From Gemmatimonadota bacterium (lineage in GTDB: Bacteria; Gemmatimonadota; Gemmatimonadetes; Longimicrobiales; Gaopeijiaceae), in assembly GCA_009841165.1 (NCBI GenBank), contig VXMI01000201.1, positions 3,660 through 40,244 of the forward strand: 36,585 nt of DNA, in the 5' to 3' direction. The notes under the pieces are model-generated. The model worked only from the letters and a program-made list of their open reading frames with translations, searched no databases and was not told the origin of the DNA. Each line of letters starts with the position of its first letter. Position 1 is the stretch's first letter. Made by a program: the position numbers and the translations under genes. Shown here in pieces: positions 1-10,600 of this stretch.

Positions 1-2
1 AG

Positions 3-2510
3 GAGCTGAACCTCAGCTGGAACAACCTGACCGGCCCGATCCCACCGGAACTGGGGCAGTTGGGCAATCTGCGGCACTTGTACCTGCTCGAAAACCGCCT
101 GTCGGGACACATCCCGCCGGAACTGGGGTCGCTACGGGAACTCCTGCGGTTGTCTCTGGGCGGGAACCTGCTGACGCGCACCATCCCGCGGGAACTAGGC
201 GACCTGGCCAAGCTGAAATCCTTGAACCTCAACGTCAACCGATTGGAGGGCACGATTCCGCCGGAACTGGGAAACCTCACCGAGTTGACAAGGCTCAGGC
301 TGGATCAAAACGAGCTGGAGGGTCAGATCCCATCGCAACTGGGCGGCCTGACCAAGCTCTCCGGGATGAATCTCGGCTGGAACAACCTGACCGGGCCGAT
401 CCCACCGGAACTGGGCAACCTCGCGAACCTTGTGGGGCTGAATCTCGACAACAATGAACTAACAGGACCGATTCCGTCCGAGTTGGGCAGCCTTACCAAG
501 TTGTTCGGCCTGGCCTTGGCCAATAACGACCTGACGGGACGGATTCCGCCTTGGGTGGTCGACCGTAAGTCACTTGCTCAGCTGCGCCTCGGCGGGAACG
601 CGCTCACGGGACCGATTCCTCCAGGGTTGGGCAGCCTTACCCAATTGACCAGCCTGTATCTGGCTGGCAACCAACTCACGGGACCGATCCCACCGGAACT
701 CGGAAACCTGCACCAACTGGAACGGCTCAGCCTGGGTTCCAATCGATTGACGGGCTCGGTCCCGCCGGAACTGGGGCACCTCCGCAGGTTGGTCTCCCTT
801 ACGCTGAGCGGCAATCTGCTGACCGGTTCGATTCCGGAGACCTTCGTCGAACTGAACAATCTGGTCACTCTGGGCTGCCGCAGGACCGAGGGCGTCTGCT
901 TGCCGGCGACGGTGGCATTCCGGGACTGGGCCCGTCAGGTGGAAGCCCGCGGAGGCATCCAGAATGCGATTGATATCCCGTGGTGCGACGAAATCGATGC
1001 TTACGCGCTGCGGCGCCTCTACCAGGCCACGAACGGCGACCGCTGGACGGGCTCCGACGGTTGGCTTGAAAACGAGGACCTGGGCCGGTGGCGCGGCGTG
1101 CGGACCGATTCGGACGGGCGGGTTACCGGCCTCGATCTGAGCGGCAACGGGCTGTCGGGCCACCTTCCGGACGCGATGGGACTGCTCGCGAACCTGACCG
1201 AACTGAAGGTCGGGGACAATGCGCTGAGCGGCCGGATGCCCTTGTCGCTCGCGGACCTGCCGCTCCAGGAGTTCGACTACTCCGAAACGTCGCTGTGCGT
1301 CGCGGACGATGCCGGCTTCCGCCAATGGTTGAACGGCATCCCGCGCCACGTGGGAACTGCCGCTCTGTGTCCGCCACTCTCCCAACGCGAGGCCCTCGAA
1401 TGGTTGTTCCGGCGAACGGACGGATCGGGTTGGAACGAGAGCACCGGCTGGCTGTCCGACGTCCCGTTGGAGAACTGGCACGGCGTGCAGACCAACGCCT
1501 CCGGGCAGGTCGTCGCGCTTTCGCTCCGGGGGAACGGCTTGTCGGGACCGATTCCGCCGGAGATCGCCGAGCTCCCGGCCGTCACTCACGTTGACCTGGG
1601 CTCAAACCGCCTCGAAGGCCGGATTCCTGATGAGATCGGCCGACTATCCGAGTTGCGTGTTCTGGACCTGATCGATAACGCGTTGGCGGGACCGATTCCG
1701 CCGGAGATCGGTGGGCTGTCGAAGCTGACCACGCTGAACCTCGGGGGTAACCGACTTTCGGATGCAATCCCGGTAGAGATAGGCCGGCTGTCCGAGTTGC
1801 GCAGGCTGGAACTGGGCGCGAACAACCTCTCCGGGCCGATCCCGTCCGAGGTGGGTGACTTGAGCCGTCTGGAGCGGTTGAGCCTCGGTTGGAATCAGCT
1901 CAGTGGCGAGATCCCCGGCGAGCTTGCACGACTATCGTCGCTCAGGCGCCTGGATCTTGGAGACAACGTGCTATCGGGCTCTATCCCGTCGGAATTGGGC
2001 ACTCTGAGCGAGCTTGTGGAAATCCGGCTCGGTCGCAATCGGCTCAACGGAGCGATTCCCGAGGAGATCGGTCGCCTCGCGAACCTGGTTCGGCTCGACC
2101 TGGCCGACAACGATCTGTCGGGTCCGGTGCCGGCGGAACTGGGCGCCTTGAGCCACCTGGAGGGCTTCCTCCTCCAGTCGAACCAGCTCAGCGGAGAGAT
2201 TCCCGAGGAGATCGGTCGCCTCGCGAAGCTGGTTCGGCTTGACCTGGCCGACAACCAACTCTCGGGACCGATCCCGTCGGCCCTTGGCGACCTCACGAAC
2301 CTGGTCGAACTGAACCTGGGCGACAACCGGTTGACCGGGCGGCTGCTCGCCGATCTGGGACGCGCCACCAAACTGGAGAATCTCGATCTGCGGTCCAACG
2401 CGCTGTCCGGTCCGGTGCCGTCCGAACTCGCTGACCTCACGCTGCTGAAGTTCCTGATTCTGGCGGACAACCCGGATCTGGCCGGGCCGCTCCCTCAGGG
2501 CATCAAGGCG
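3..2510 (+). repeat. Tandem LRR-coding DNA repeats (72-bp period)
   Basis: The LRR blocks are also visible as DNA repeats of about 72 bp, with near-identical cores such as CCGATCCCACCGGAACTGGG recurring near 37, 397 and 684. The blocks are broken by non-repeat cap modules around 850-1110 and 1270-1500. Such repeats can change copy number by recombination and are liable to assembly collapse. Confidence 0.7.
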
Positions 2511-4136
2511 CTCGAGCAACTCGAGCGGTTCATGGCGGGAGGTACGGGTTTGTGCCGGCCGGCGGATTCCGGCTTCGACGCGTGGTTCGCCGGCATACCC
2601 GAACGCCGTCTGTTGCGCTGTGCAGGAGGAGCCGCGGTCTACCTGACCCAGGCCGTGCAGTCGTGGGACGATCCGGTGCCGCTGCTGGCGGGCAAACCGG
2701 CGCTGCTTCGCGTCTTCGTCACGGCACCACCGGAAGCCGCCGTGACGATGCCGGAAGTACGGGCCACCTTCCATGTCAACGGCACCGAAAGGCACACCAT
2801 CCTTATCGCCGCCCGGATGCAGCCCATCCCCTCGGAAGTCAGGGAAGGGGATCTTGAGGTTTCCGTCAATGCCGAGGTGCCGGACTGGCTCATCGTGCCC
2901 GGCCTGGAGATGGTGATCGAGGTCGACCCGGATCAGACTCTCGACCCGGCCCTGGGCGTGACGAAGCGAATTCCCGAGGAGGGCCGAATCGCCGTGGACG
3001 TGCGGGCCGTGCCCCCTCTACACTTGACACTCGTTCCGCTTCTCCCCGAGTCCGATCCGGACTCGTCCATCGTCGCATCCGTCCTGGCGATGGCGGAGGA
3101 TCCCGATGGCCACGAGTTGCTGGACGACGTTCGGACGCTGCTTCCGATAACCGAGTTCACCGTCACGGCACACGAACCTGTCGCGACATCCTTCAGGGAT
3201 CCATTCCGGCTGATTCGCGAAACTGAAGCGATGCGTCTGATGGAGGGAGGTTCGGGATACTGGATGGGCATAATCCAGCCACCGCCGAGGACCGGAGGCT
3301 CAGACTGGTACTATCTGTTGCCAATCGGAGTAGCGTACGCGGGCGGGCAAGCCAGCGTGTCGATCCGCGAGGCTTCGGTCATCGCCCACGATCTGGGACA
3401 CAACCTGTCGCTGTTACACGCCCCCTGTGGCGGGCCGCGGGGCGTCGATCCCTGGTTTCCATATCCCATCGGAAACACGGGCGCGTGGGGATACGACTTC
3501 GCGGAGAAGGCGCTGGTGGGCCCGGACACGCCGGACTTGATGTCCTACTGTGGACCACCGGACTGGATCAGCGACTTCTTCTTCAACAAGGCGCTCAACC
3601 ACCGTCTTGCCGAGGACGGCGCCACGGCGGCCGCGATGGCCGACGAGGCGAATCCCGAGCGCACGCTCCTGTTGTGGGGCGGACGGGACGAGGATGGCCT
3701 TCCGTACCTGGATCCCGCTTTCGTCGTTGACGCCGCGCCCTCTCTGCCAGTCGCTGGAGGGGACTACACCATCGACGGCGCGACCGTTGATGGCACTCCC
3801 GTCTTCTCGCTTGCCTTCGATATGCCCGTCATCGCGGACGCCGAGGGTGAAGAGTCCAGCTTCGTATTCGCCCTGCCTGTCCAATCGGGCTGGGAGGACA
3901 GCCTGGCGAGCATCACGCTGTCCGGCCCCGGAGGTTTGGCCGTGCTGGACGAAACCACCAATGAACCCATAGCCATCTTCCGCGACCCCCGGACCGGCCA
4001 GGTACGCGGATTCCTGCAGGATCCGGCTCTCGCGGGGACCCAGGTCGCGGCGGACGCAATGGAAGGTGCCGTCGGGCAGGCGATGGAAGTGCTCTTCAGC
4101 CGAGGCATTCCCGGACGCGAGGCGTGGAGGCGATGA
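3..4136 (+). CDS. Large LRR protein with C-terminal metzincin-like metalloprotease domain (5' end outside window)
   Basis: The reading frame is open from the first bases, already inside LRRs, so the N-terminus and signal peptide lie upstream and no start is assigned. Repeats follow the plant-specific 24-residue type (LxxLxLxxNxLxGxIPxxLGxL). Three LRR blocks are seen: about 3-840, 1005-1270 and 1385-2510. The second and third begin with an N-cap-like ATNGDxW...GWL / RTDGSGW...GWL module, and each block ends with a Cys/Trp cap (for example GLCRPADSGFDAWFAGIP near 2550). From about 2630 a beta-rich domain starts, followed by a zinc-site motif HDLGHNLSLLH at 3387-3419 and a Met-turn-like LMSYC near 3540, then a beta-type tail. 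Known: metzincins use HExxHxxGxxH plus a Met-turn; here the general-base Glu is Asp. Inferred: a secreted or surface adhesion/processing protein. The LRR assignment is firm; catalytic activity is doubtful. Confidence 0.85.
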   Translation, partial: ELNLSWNNLTGPIPPELGQLGNLRHLYLLENRLSGHIPPELGSLRELLRLSLGGNLLTRTIPRELGDLAKLKSLNLNVNRLEGTIPPELGNLTELTRLRLDQNELEGQIPSQLGGLTKLSGMNLGWNNLTGPIPPELGNLANLVGLNLDNNELTGPIPSELGSLTKLFGLALANNDLTGRIPPWVVDRKSLAQLRLGGNALTGPIPPGLGSLTQLTSLYLAGNQLTGPIPPELGNLHQLERLSLGSNRLTGSVPPELGHLRRLVSLTLSGNLLTGSIPETFVELNNLVTLGCRRTEGVCLPATVAFRDWARQVEARGGIQNAIDIPWCDEIDAYALRRLYQATNGDRWTGSDGWLENEDLGRWRGVRTDSDGRVTGLDLSGNGLSGHLPDAMGLLANLTELKVGDNALSGRMPLSLADLPLQEFDYSETSLCVADDAGFRQWLNGIPRHVGTAALCPPLSQREALEWLFRRTDGSGWNESTGWLSDVPLENWHGVQTNASGQVVALSLRGNGLSGPIPPEIAELPAVTHVDLGSNRLEGRIPDEIGRLSELRVLDLIDNALAGPIPPEIGGLSKLTTLNLGGNRLSDAIPVEIGRLSELRRLELGANNLSGPIPSEVGDLSRLERLSLGWNQLSGEIPGELARLSSLRRLDLGDNVLSGSIPSELGTLSELVEIRLGRNRLNGAIPEEIGRLANLVRLDLADNDLSGPVPAELGALSHLEGFLLQSNQLSGEIPEEIGRLAKLVRLDLADNQLSGPIPSALGDLTNLVELNLGDNRLTGRLLADLGRATKLENLDLRSNALSGPVPSELADLTLLKFLILADNPDLAGPLPQGIKALEQLERFMAGGTGLCRPADSGFDAWFAGIPERRLLRCAGGAAVYLTQAVQSWDDPVPLLAGKPALLRVFVTAPPEAAVTMPEVRATFHVNGTERHTILIAARMQPIPSEVREGDLEVSVNAEVPDWLIVPGLEMVIEVDPDQTLDPALGVTKRIPEEGRIAVDVRAVPPLHLTLVPLLPESDPDSSIVASVLAMAEDPDGHELLDDVRTLLPITEFTVTAHEPVATSFRDPFRLIRETEAMRLMEGGSGYWMGIIQPPPRTGGSDWYYLLPIGVAYAGGQASVSIREASVIAHDLGHNLSLLHAPCGGPRGVDPWFPYPIGNTGAWGYDFAEKALVGPDTPDLMSYCGPPDWISDFFFNKALNHRLAEDGATAAAMADEANPERTLLLWGGRDEDGLPYLDPAFVVDAAPSLPVAGGDYTIDGATVDGTPVFSLAFDMPVIADAEGEESSFVFALPVQSGWEDSLASITLSGPGGLAVLDETTNEPIAIFRDPRTGQVRGFLQDPALAGTQVAADAMEGAVGQAMEVLFSRGIPGREAWRR

Positions 4137-4409
4137 GCACGACATCACGACCGCCTTGGGTTGCTTGCCGCCTAACCGGGCCGTGAAACGCCCAGATCCG
4201 ACAATGGGAGGAGCAGTGGAACTGTCATCGGGTAGGCTCCCGAAGATGATCCTGCGCGGACGCAGATGGCTTCGGCTAGAACGGGTGAGATCGGGCAGCG
4301 CAGGGACGGGACAGGCAAACGCCCGTTTCGCGATTCCAGCCACGGCAATCGCCGCGATCGCCGTGCCGGTCCTCTCCTGCGGCGATGGTGCCATCCTGCA
4401 CAAACCGCC

Positions 4410-6407
4410 ATGCTGAGGTTCGCCGAAGAGATCCTCGTTCTCGTTCTGGACGAGGCGCGCGGCGAGCTGGCCCCCGCCCTGCCAGCGCGCTCGTTCGACC
4501 TGGCACTCGCCGGTGCCGTGCTGATGGATCTCGCACTCGAGGATCGCATCGACACGGATCCCGAGCGGCTGATTCTCGTCGACTCCACACCCCTCGGCGA
4601 CGACATCCTGGACCCGACGCTCTCCGAGATCGCCAGCGCCGGCGAAACGCATGACACCGGCTACTGGCTGGAGTGGACGGCACGGCGGGGACGCCGGATC
4701 CGCAAGGCCGCCCTGGCGCGCCTGACCGAACGCGGCGTACTCAGGTCCGAAGCGCACGGGGTCCTGTCGCTGACCCCCTCGGTGTCCCGGTCCCGACGCT
4801 ACCCCGTCTCGGACGGGCAACCGGTCGAAGAAGCCCGGCTGCGGATCATGCGGATCCTGTTCAGCGACGACGTTCCCGACCCGCGCGACATCGCGATCAT
4901 CGCCCTCGCGAACGCCTGCGGCGTATTCCGCACCATTCTTTCGTCCGAGGAGCGGGAGCAGGTACGGGACCGCATCGATCTGCTGAAAAACCTCGACCTG
5001 ATCGGCCGGACCATGAGCCTGGCGATCGAGGGTCTGGACGCGCCCGATGAACCGGCGCCGGAGCCTCGCCGACCGAAAGAGATCCCGGTGGTGCCGGGCC
5101 TGCCGCTGCTGGGCAACGGCCTGGCCATGCGGAGGGGACTGGTGGCCTTTCTTGCCCGCCAGTACCGCGAACTGGGCCCGATCTTCCGGATACGCGCTCC
5201 GGGGCGCCGGTTCGTGTGCATCGCGGGGCCGGAGGCGGCCAACTTCCTCACCTCGCACGGCAAGACCGTCTTCCGGTCGCTCGAGCCCATGGCGAGTATG
5301 CACAACCAGATGGACTCGTCGCGTTCGATCGTGACCATGGACGGGATCGATCACGTCACCACGCGGAAGGCCCAGGCCAAGGGATACGCGGTCCGGATCA
5401 TGCGGAACCGGGCGCAGGAGGTCGTCGACATCACGCGCGACGAGATCGGCAAGTGGTCGGTGGGAGAGCCGTTCGAGGCGTTGCCGGCGTTCCAGGACGT
5501 GATCGGCGAGCAGATGGGCCACATGATGGCGGGCTATTCGCCGGAGGGCTACACGCGAGATCTGTCCACGCTGCTGGGCGGACTGCTCCTCAGCGCCGCG
5601 ACGGTTCCACACGTCATGAGACTCGGGCGATTCCGCCGTGCGCGCGAACGGGCCCGCGAGCTGGCCCAGGCGGTCCTCGCACACAAGCGCAAGGTGGGTC
5701 CGCGCAGAACTACGCCCGACTTCATCGACCTGATGCTCGAGCTGCGCGAAGCCGATCCCCAGCTTCTTCCCGAGACCAACCTGCCCCTGACGGTGCTCGC
5801 GCCCTACATGGTGGGACTGGACACCACGGCGAGCACGTGCGCGTTCATGATCTACAACGTCGTGAAACACCCGCAGATCATGGAGAGCATGACCGCCGAG
5901 GCGGACGCCCTGTTCGATCGGGGCCGCGTGAGCGCCGAGGGCCTTAAGAACCTCGATGTCGCGCGCCGCGTGGCGATGGAGACCCTGCGGCTTCACCCTG
6001 TTTCGCCCGCCGTGCTGCGGACGACCGCCAACTCGTTCGAGTTCGCGGGTCACCGGGTTCGGGCGGGCACGCAGGTCATGATCGGAACCGCCGTCGGGCA
6101 CACGCTCGAAGAGTACTTCCCCGACCCGGAGCGCTTCGACATCGACCGCTACACGCCGGCCCGCGGCGAACACCGGCAGCGCGGCGCCTACGCTCCCTTC
6201 GGGGCCGGGAATCACCGGTGTCTCGGGAGCGGTCTCGTCCCGGTCCAGCTCGCGCTTACCATGGCCACGATCCTGCGAGAACTCGAACTGGAGCCGCTCG
6301 CGCCCGGCTACGCGCTGCGCGTGAGGTCGTTCCCGACCATGCAGCCGATGGACTTTCGAATCCGCGTCCTGCGCCGACGGGCACACAGCGTCGCCGCCAC
6401 GGCGTAG
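4410..6407 (+). CDS. GPP34 (GOLPH3-like) domain - cytochrome P450 fusion
   Basis: This is a 665-residue protein in two parts. Residues 1 to about 205 match the GPP34/GOLPH3 fold (RFAEEILVLVLDEARGEL, then LALAGAVLMDLALEDRI). In eukaryotes this family binds phosphatidylinositol-4-phosphate; bacterial members have no settled role. After a Pro-rich linker, residues from about 225 form a cytochrome P450: proline-rich VPGLPLLGNG, I-helix VGLDTTAS (5811-5834), ExxR as ETLR (5979-5990), and heme loop FGAGNHRCLG with Cys604 (codon 6219). P450s insert one oxygen atom into a substrate using external electrons; no ferredoxin or reductase gene is nearby. I chose ATG 4410 because the 48 in-frame codons upstream (from 4266) are Arg-rich with no family similarity; no clear ribosome site is seen at either start. 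The 273 bp before 4410 show nothing else. The next gene starts 14 bp downstream. Substrate unknown. Confidence 0.88.
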   Translation: MLRFAEEILVLVLDEARGELAPALPARSFDLALAGAVLMDLALEDRIDTDPERLILVDSTPLGDDILDPTLSEIASAGETHDTGYWLEWTARRGRRIRKAALARLTERGVLRSEAHGVLSLTPSVSRSRRYPVSDGQPVEEARLRIMRILFSDDVPDPRDIAIIALANACGVFRTILSSEEREQVRDRIDLLKNLDLIGRTMSLAIEGLDAPDEPAPEPRRPKEIPVVPGLPLLGNGLAMRRGLVAFLARQYRELGPIFRIRAPGRRFVCIAGPEAANFLTSHGKTVFRSLEPMASMHNQMDSSRSIVTMDGIDHVTTRKAQAKGYAVRIMRNRAQEVVDITRDEIGKWSVGEPFEALPAFQDVIGEQMGHMMAGYSPEGYTRDLSTLLGGLLLSAATVPHVMRLGRFRRARERARELAQAVLAHKRKVGPRRTTPDFIDLMLELREADPQLLPETNLPLTVLAPYMVGLDTTASTCAFMIYNVVKHPQIMESMTAEADALFDRGRVSAEGLKNLDVARRVAMETLRLHPVSPAVLRTTANSFEFAGHRVRAGTQVMIGTAVGHTLEEYFPDPERFDIDRYTPARGEHRQRGAYAPFGAGNHRCLGSGLVPVQLALTMATILRELELEPLAPGYALRVRSFPTMQPMDFRIRVLRRRAHSVAATA

Positions 6408-6421
6408 CTCCCGTAGCTCCA

Positions 6422-7615
6422 GTGACGGGCGTCCGGCCACAGGCCAGCATTCCGCGCTACCACTCCCTCGACCGACTGCGGGCAGCCATGATGCTGCTCG
6501 CGGTGGCCCGTCACGCCGCGGTCAGCTACGTGCCCGTCGTCTTCTTCGAATGGCCGTACCGGGACCCCCAGGCCGACATGCTCTCCTACTGGGTGGTCAT
6601 CTTCATCCGCGTGTTCAACCTGCCCGTATTCTTCGCAATTGCGGGTTTCTTCGCAGCCTACCTGCTCGACACACGCGGCACGCAAGAGTTCCTGCGGCAC
6701 CGATGGAGCCGGATCGGGGTGCCGTTCCTGGTAGCGTGGCCCCTCCTTGGGGTCACGATGTTCTTCATCGTGCCGTTCGCGGCCCAGTTCAGCGCCACCC
6801 CGCCGAACGCCGCCTACAGCCTCGCGGAGCTGACCTCTTCCAGGGCCCTGGACCACCTGTTCATGCACCTGTGGTTCCTCTACCACCTGCTGATCCTGTG
6901 CGTGGCCACCACTGCAATCCGCCCGCTGGCCGCCCGGATACCCGCAGCCCTGCGCGCCCGGGCGATGGACCTCTTCGAGCGGGGGGTGCACCGAGGAGGC
7001 ATCGCGGTGCTGATTCTGGCCGCGGGCCTCATCCTGTACCGGATGGAGTCGTGGGCGATCGACTACTACGCCGGCCCGTTCCCCGCCCCGCGCCAGCTGG
7101 CGCTGTACGGCCTGTTCTTCGGGTTCGGGTGGATGCTGTTTCGCAAGCGCGAGACGCTGGAGGGCTTCAAGCGCCCCACATGGGCTCTGCTCGCCGCCGG
7201 AGTGCTGTGCTTTCTCGTGTACCGTCACTTCTTCGAGCTCGGCTGCCCCCCCAGGCCTGACAGAACGTGCCCGGAGGCTGCCGAGGGACACCTGCCGGCG
7301 GTTGTCTTCCTCGCGCTCTCGATGTGGCTCATGACGTATGGCCTGATCGGACTGTTCCTGCGCTACCTGGACATGCCGAGCCCGCGCTGGCGGTACATGG
7401 CGGACGCTTCGTACTGGATCTACATCGTGCATGTGCCGTTCGTGATGCTGTTGCCCATTCCGCTGGCGGGCGTGCCGCTTCCCGGGGTCGTCAAATCTGC
7501 GCTCGTCGCGGTCATGGCGATCGGATTGATCCTTGTGACCTACCACTACCTGGTCCGACCGACGTTCATCGGGAAACAGCTGAACGGGCGCCGCTATCCG
7601 CGAGGGACGACTTGA
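6422..7615 (+). CDS. Acyltransferase family 3 (AT3/OpgC-like) membrane protein
   Basis: This 397-residue integral membrane protein has about ten hydrophobic segments. The N-terminus YHSLDRLRAAMMLLAVARH matches the AT3 signature (LDxLRxxAxLxVxxxH), in which the His in the first membrane helix is thought to be catalytic. A late segment, ASYWIYIVHVPFVMLL, is also typical of the family. AT3 proteins move acyl groups (acetyl, succinyl or longer) onto sugars, glucans, lipids or small molecules at the inner membrane. The GTG start at 6422 lies 14 bp after the P450 stop; longer frames run into the P450 gene and lose similarity. The stop overlaps the next gene by 4 bp (TTGA), so translation is probably coupled. 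Inferred: it may acylate the P450 product or a lipid carrying it. The family call is firm; the acceptor is unknown. Confidence 0.85.
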   Translation: MTGVRPQASIPRYHSLDRLRAAMMLLAVARHAAVSYVPVVFFEWPYRDPQADMLSYWVVIFIRVFNLPVFFAIAGFFAAYLLDTRGTQEFLRHRWSRIGVPFLVAWPLLGVTMFFIVPFAAQFSATPPNAAYSLAELTSSRALDHLFMHLWFLYHLLILCVATTAIRPLAARIPAALRARAMDLFERGVHRGGIAVLILAAGLILYRMESWAIDYYAGPFPAPRQLALYGLFFGFGWMLFRKRETLEGFKRPTWALLAAGVLCFLVYRHFFELGCPPRPDRTCPEAAEGHLPAVVFLALSMWLMTYGLIGLFLRYLDMPSPRWRYMADASYWIYIVHVPFVMLLPIPLAGVPLPGVVKSALVAVMAIGLILVTYHYLVRPTFIGKQLNGRRYPRGTT

Positions 7616-10600
7616 GGGCGGCGGGCGGCCCGATCGCCTGGATGGCCCGCAACCGCGTCGCGGCCAACCTCCTGATGGTCGGGATCCTGGCGGCCGGACT
7701 CTTCTCTCTCGGGAGCCTCGACCAGGAGGTGCTGCCGGAACACTCGCTGGACCGGATTCAGGTCTCGGTCCCCTACCCGGGCGCGTCCCCGGCAGAGGTG
7801 GACGAATCGATCGTCCGAAGGATCGAGGAGCGGATTCGGTCGATCGAGGGGATCAGGAGCGTCCAATCGGTGGCCTCGGAGGGACTCGGGTCGGTTGTCG
7901 CCGAACTCGCCCGAGCCGCCGACGCCGACAGGGCGCTGGAGGAAATCAAGGCGGCCGTCGACGGAATCCCGACATTCCCGGCGGGCGCCGAGCGGCCCGC
8001 AGTGACCGAAATGACGTCGCGCCGCAGCGTCATGCGGATCGCCCTCTACGGAGATGTCCAGGAGCGTACACTCAAGGAGCTGGCGCACCGCGTCGAGGAC
8101 GAACTCTCGTCGCTCGCGGCAGTTTCGCACGTGCGGACGAGCAGCGTGCGCGACTACGAGATCTCGATCGAGGTGCCGACAAGCCGTCTGAACGCGCTGG
8201 GCCTCACGCTGGCGGACGTGGCCGCCGCGGTCCGGAGCGGTACGCTTGAGCTGTCGGCGGGAAGCATCGACACGCCGGGCGAGCAGGTCCGGATCCGGAC
8301 CGCCGGCCGCAGCTACAACCAGCACGACTTCGAGAACATCATCGTGCTGGCCACGGGCGACGGGACCACGGTGCGGCTAGGGGACATCGCCGAAGTGCGC
8401 GACGGCTTCGCGGACGGAGGACTGGTCAGCCGCTACAACGGACAACCGGCCGCCTTCATCGAGGTCTACAGGACCGCGGATGAGCGCGTTCTGGACATCG
8501 CCGAAGCCGTCGAGCGGCAACTGCGGGAGAGTGTGGCGCCGGGGCTGCCGCCGGGGGTGGGGGTGGACATCTGGAGCAACGACGCGGACCCCCTCGCGGC
8601 CCGCCTCGGCCTGATGCTCAAGAACGGATTCCTGGGACTCCTGCTGGTGCTGGGCGTGCTCACGCTGTTCCTGGACCTCAGGCTTGCGTTCTGGGTTGCC
8701 GCGGGCATCGCGGTCTCGTTCGTCGGGACCCTGGCCGTCATGGCGGTGCTCGACGTCTCGATCAACCTGACCTCCCTCTTCGCCTTCATTCTGGCCGTCG
8801 GGATCGTCGTGGACGACGCGGTCGTGGTGGGCGAGAACATCGCGGCGGAGCGCGAACGCGGACACGGCGGGCCGGCGGCGGCCATCCGGGGCGCCCGGCG
8901 CGTGAGGGCACCGGTGACTTTCGGCGTCCTCACCACCATGGCTGCCTTCCTCCCTCTGTTTTTCGTCCCCAGCTCGGTCGGAGCGATGGCCGAGGCGATC
9001 CCCGTAATCGTGATTTCGGTGCTGGCGTTCTCGCTGCTGGAGTCGCTGCTGGTTCTGCCCCACCACCTCTCCAGGCTGCCTGCGGGCGGCTCTTCGGCTC
9101 CGCGCGGGCCTGCCACCGCTCGCCTTCACACGCGCGCGCAGGCCAGCGTCAACCGCGCGCTGGAGCGGTTCGTGAACGGTCCGCTGGATCGTCTCTTGCG
9201 CGTTGCGACAGCCCGGCCCGGGACCGTGGTCGCGGCGGGAGCGGGCACCCTCATCGTCGTCCTCGCCCTGGTTCCCGCCGGGATCGTCGGCGTGGCGTTC
9301 ACGCCCACTGTCGAGGGCAACCTGGTGACCGCAACGCTGGAGATGCCCGAAGGCACGCCCCGGGCACGCACCGCCAACGTGGCCCAGCAACTGGAGGACG
9401 CCGGACGCCGGGCGGTCGACCGCTTGTCGACCGGACAGCCCGAGGGAGCGGAAGCGCTGGTGACCGGCGTTGCAGTCACTCTGGGGGGAGCACCGGAGAC
9501 GCTCGGAGCCGCCATCGTAGCATCGGGCGGCGCTCCCGAATCGGTGCCCCGCGCTCACATCGCGACGGTGCAGTTCAGGCTCCTCGATGCGCAACTCCGG
9601 ACGATCACCGCTTCAGCCCTTGAGCAGGCCTGGCGCGAGGAGGCCGCGCAGGTCACCCGCCACCGCAGCCTGTCCTTCAGCGCCAATCTCGTCGATCTGG
9701 GCCTGCCCGTGCACGTGGAACTCGCGCATCCGGATCCCCGTCGGCTGACGGCAGCCGCTGACACCGTCGCCACGATCCTGCGCGGGTTGCCGGGCGTTTT
9801 CGATGTCCGGTCGGACCAGGACCAGGGCGTCCGGGAGATCCAGCTCGACCTGAAGCCGGAAGCCCGTACGCTGGGCCTCGGTCTCGACGACCTCGCCCGT
9901 CAGGTCCGTGCCGCGTTCTTCGGCGAGGAGGTCGTCCGGCTGCAGCGGGGCCGGGAGGAGGTCCGCGTGTATGCGCGCCTCGCCGAGCACGAGCGTGACG
10001 CAATTGCCGATCTGGAGACCTACCGGGTTCGCACACCCGCGGGAGGCGCGGTCCACCTCGGCCAGGTCGCGGCGGCGAGGTTCGGCAATTCGCCCATCGT
10101 GATACGGCGCCAGGACGGCAGCCGCGTCGCAACCGTCACGGCCGACGCGCAGGGTCCCGCAACACCGGCGGCGATTCAGCGGCTGGACACGGTCCTGGAG
10201 GAAATGTCGGCCCGGGATCCCGGCCTCGAGCACTCGTTCGCCGGCGAGCGCCAAGAGGTGGCCGAGTCGATGGGGGCTCTCGGCATCGGCTTCGCCCTCT
10301 CGCTGTTCGCGATCTACGCGCTGCTGGCGATCCCGTTCCGCTCGTACGTCCGGCCGCTGATCGTGATGGCCGCGATCCCGTTCGGTCTGGTGGGCGCGGT
10401 GCTGGGCCACCTGCTGCTTGGGTTCGAGATCGCCGCCACCTCAATCTTCGGCTTCGTGGGGCTCAGCGGCGTGGTCGTCAACGACTCGATCGTGATGCTC
10501 GACTTCATCAGCGAGCGGCAGCGCGCGGGCATGCCCGTCCGCGACGCGATCATCGGCGGCGCCAAGGCGCGCTTCCGTCCGATCTTCCTGACCTCGCTGA

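Noticed and set aside
3-2510. CRISPR-like array from regular DNA repeats
   Set aside because: The repeats are in-frame LRR codons without unique spacers, and no cas genes are present.
3414-6440. 1008-codon open frame on the minus strand across the LRR and P450 genes
   Set aside because: It is the shadow of two well-supported plus-strand genes in GC-rich DNA; its translation is Arg/Gly/His-rich with no domain.
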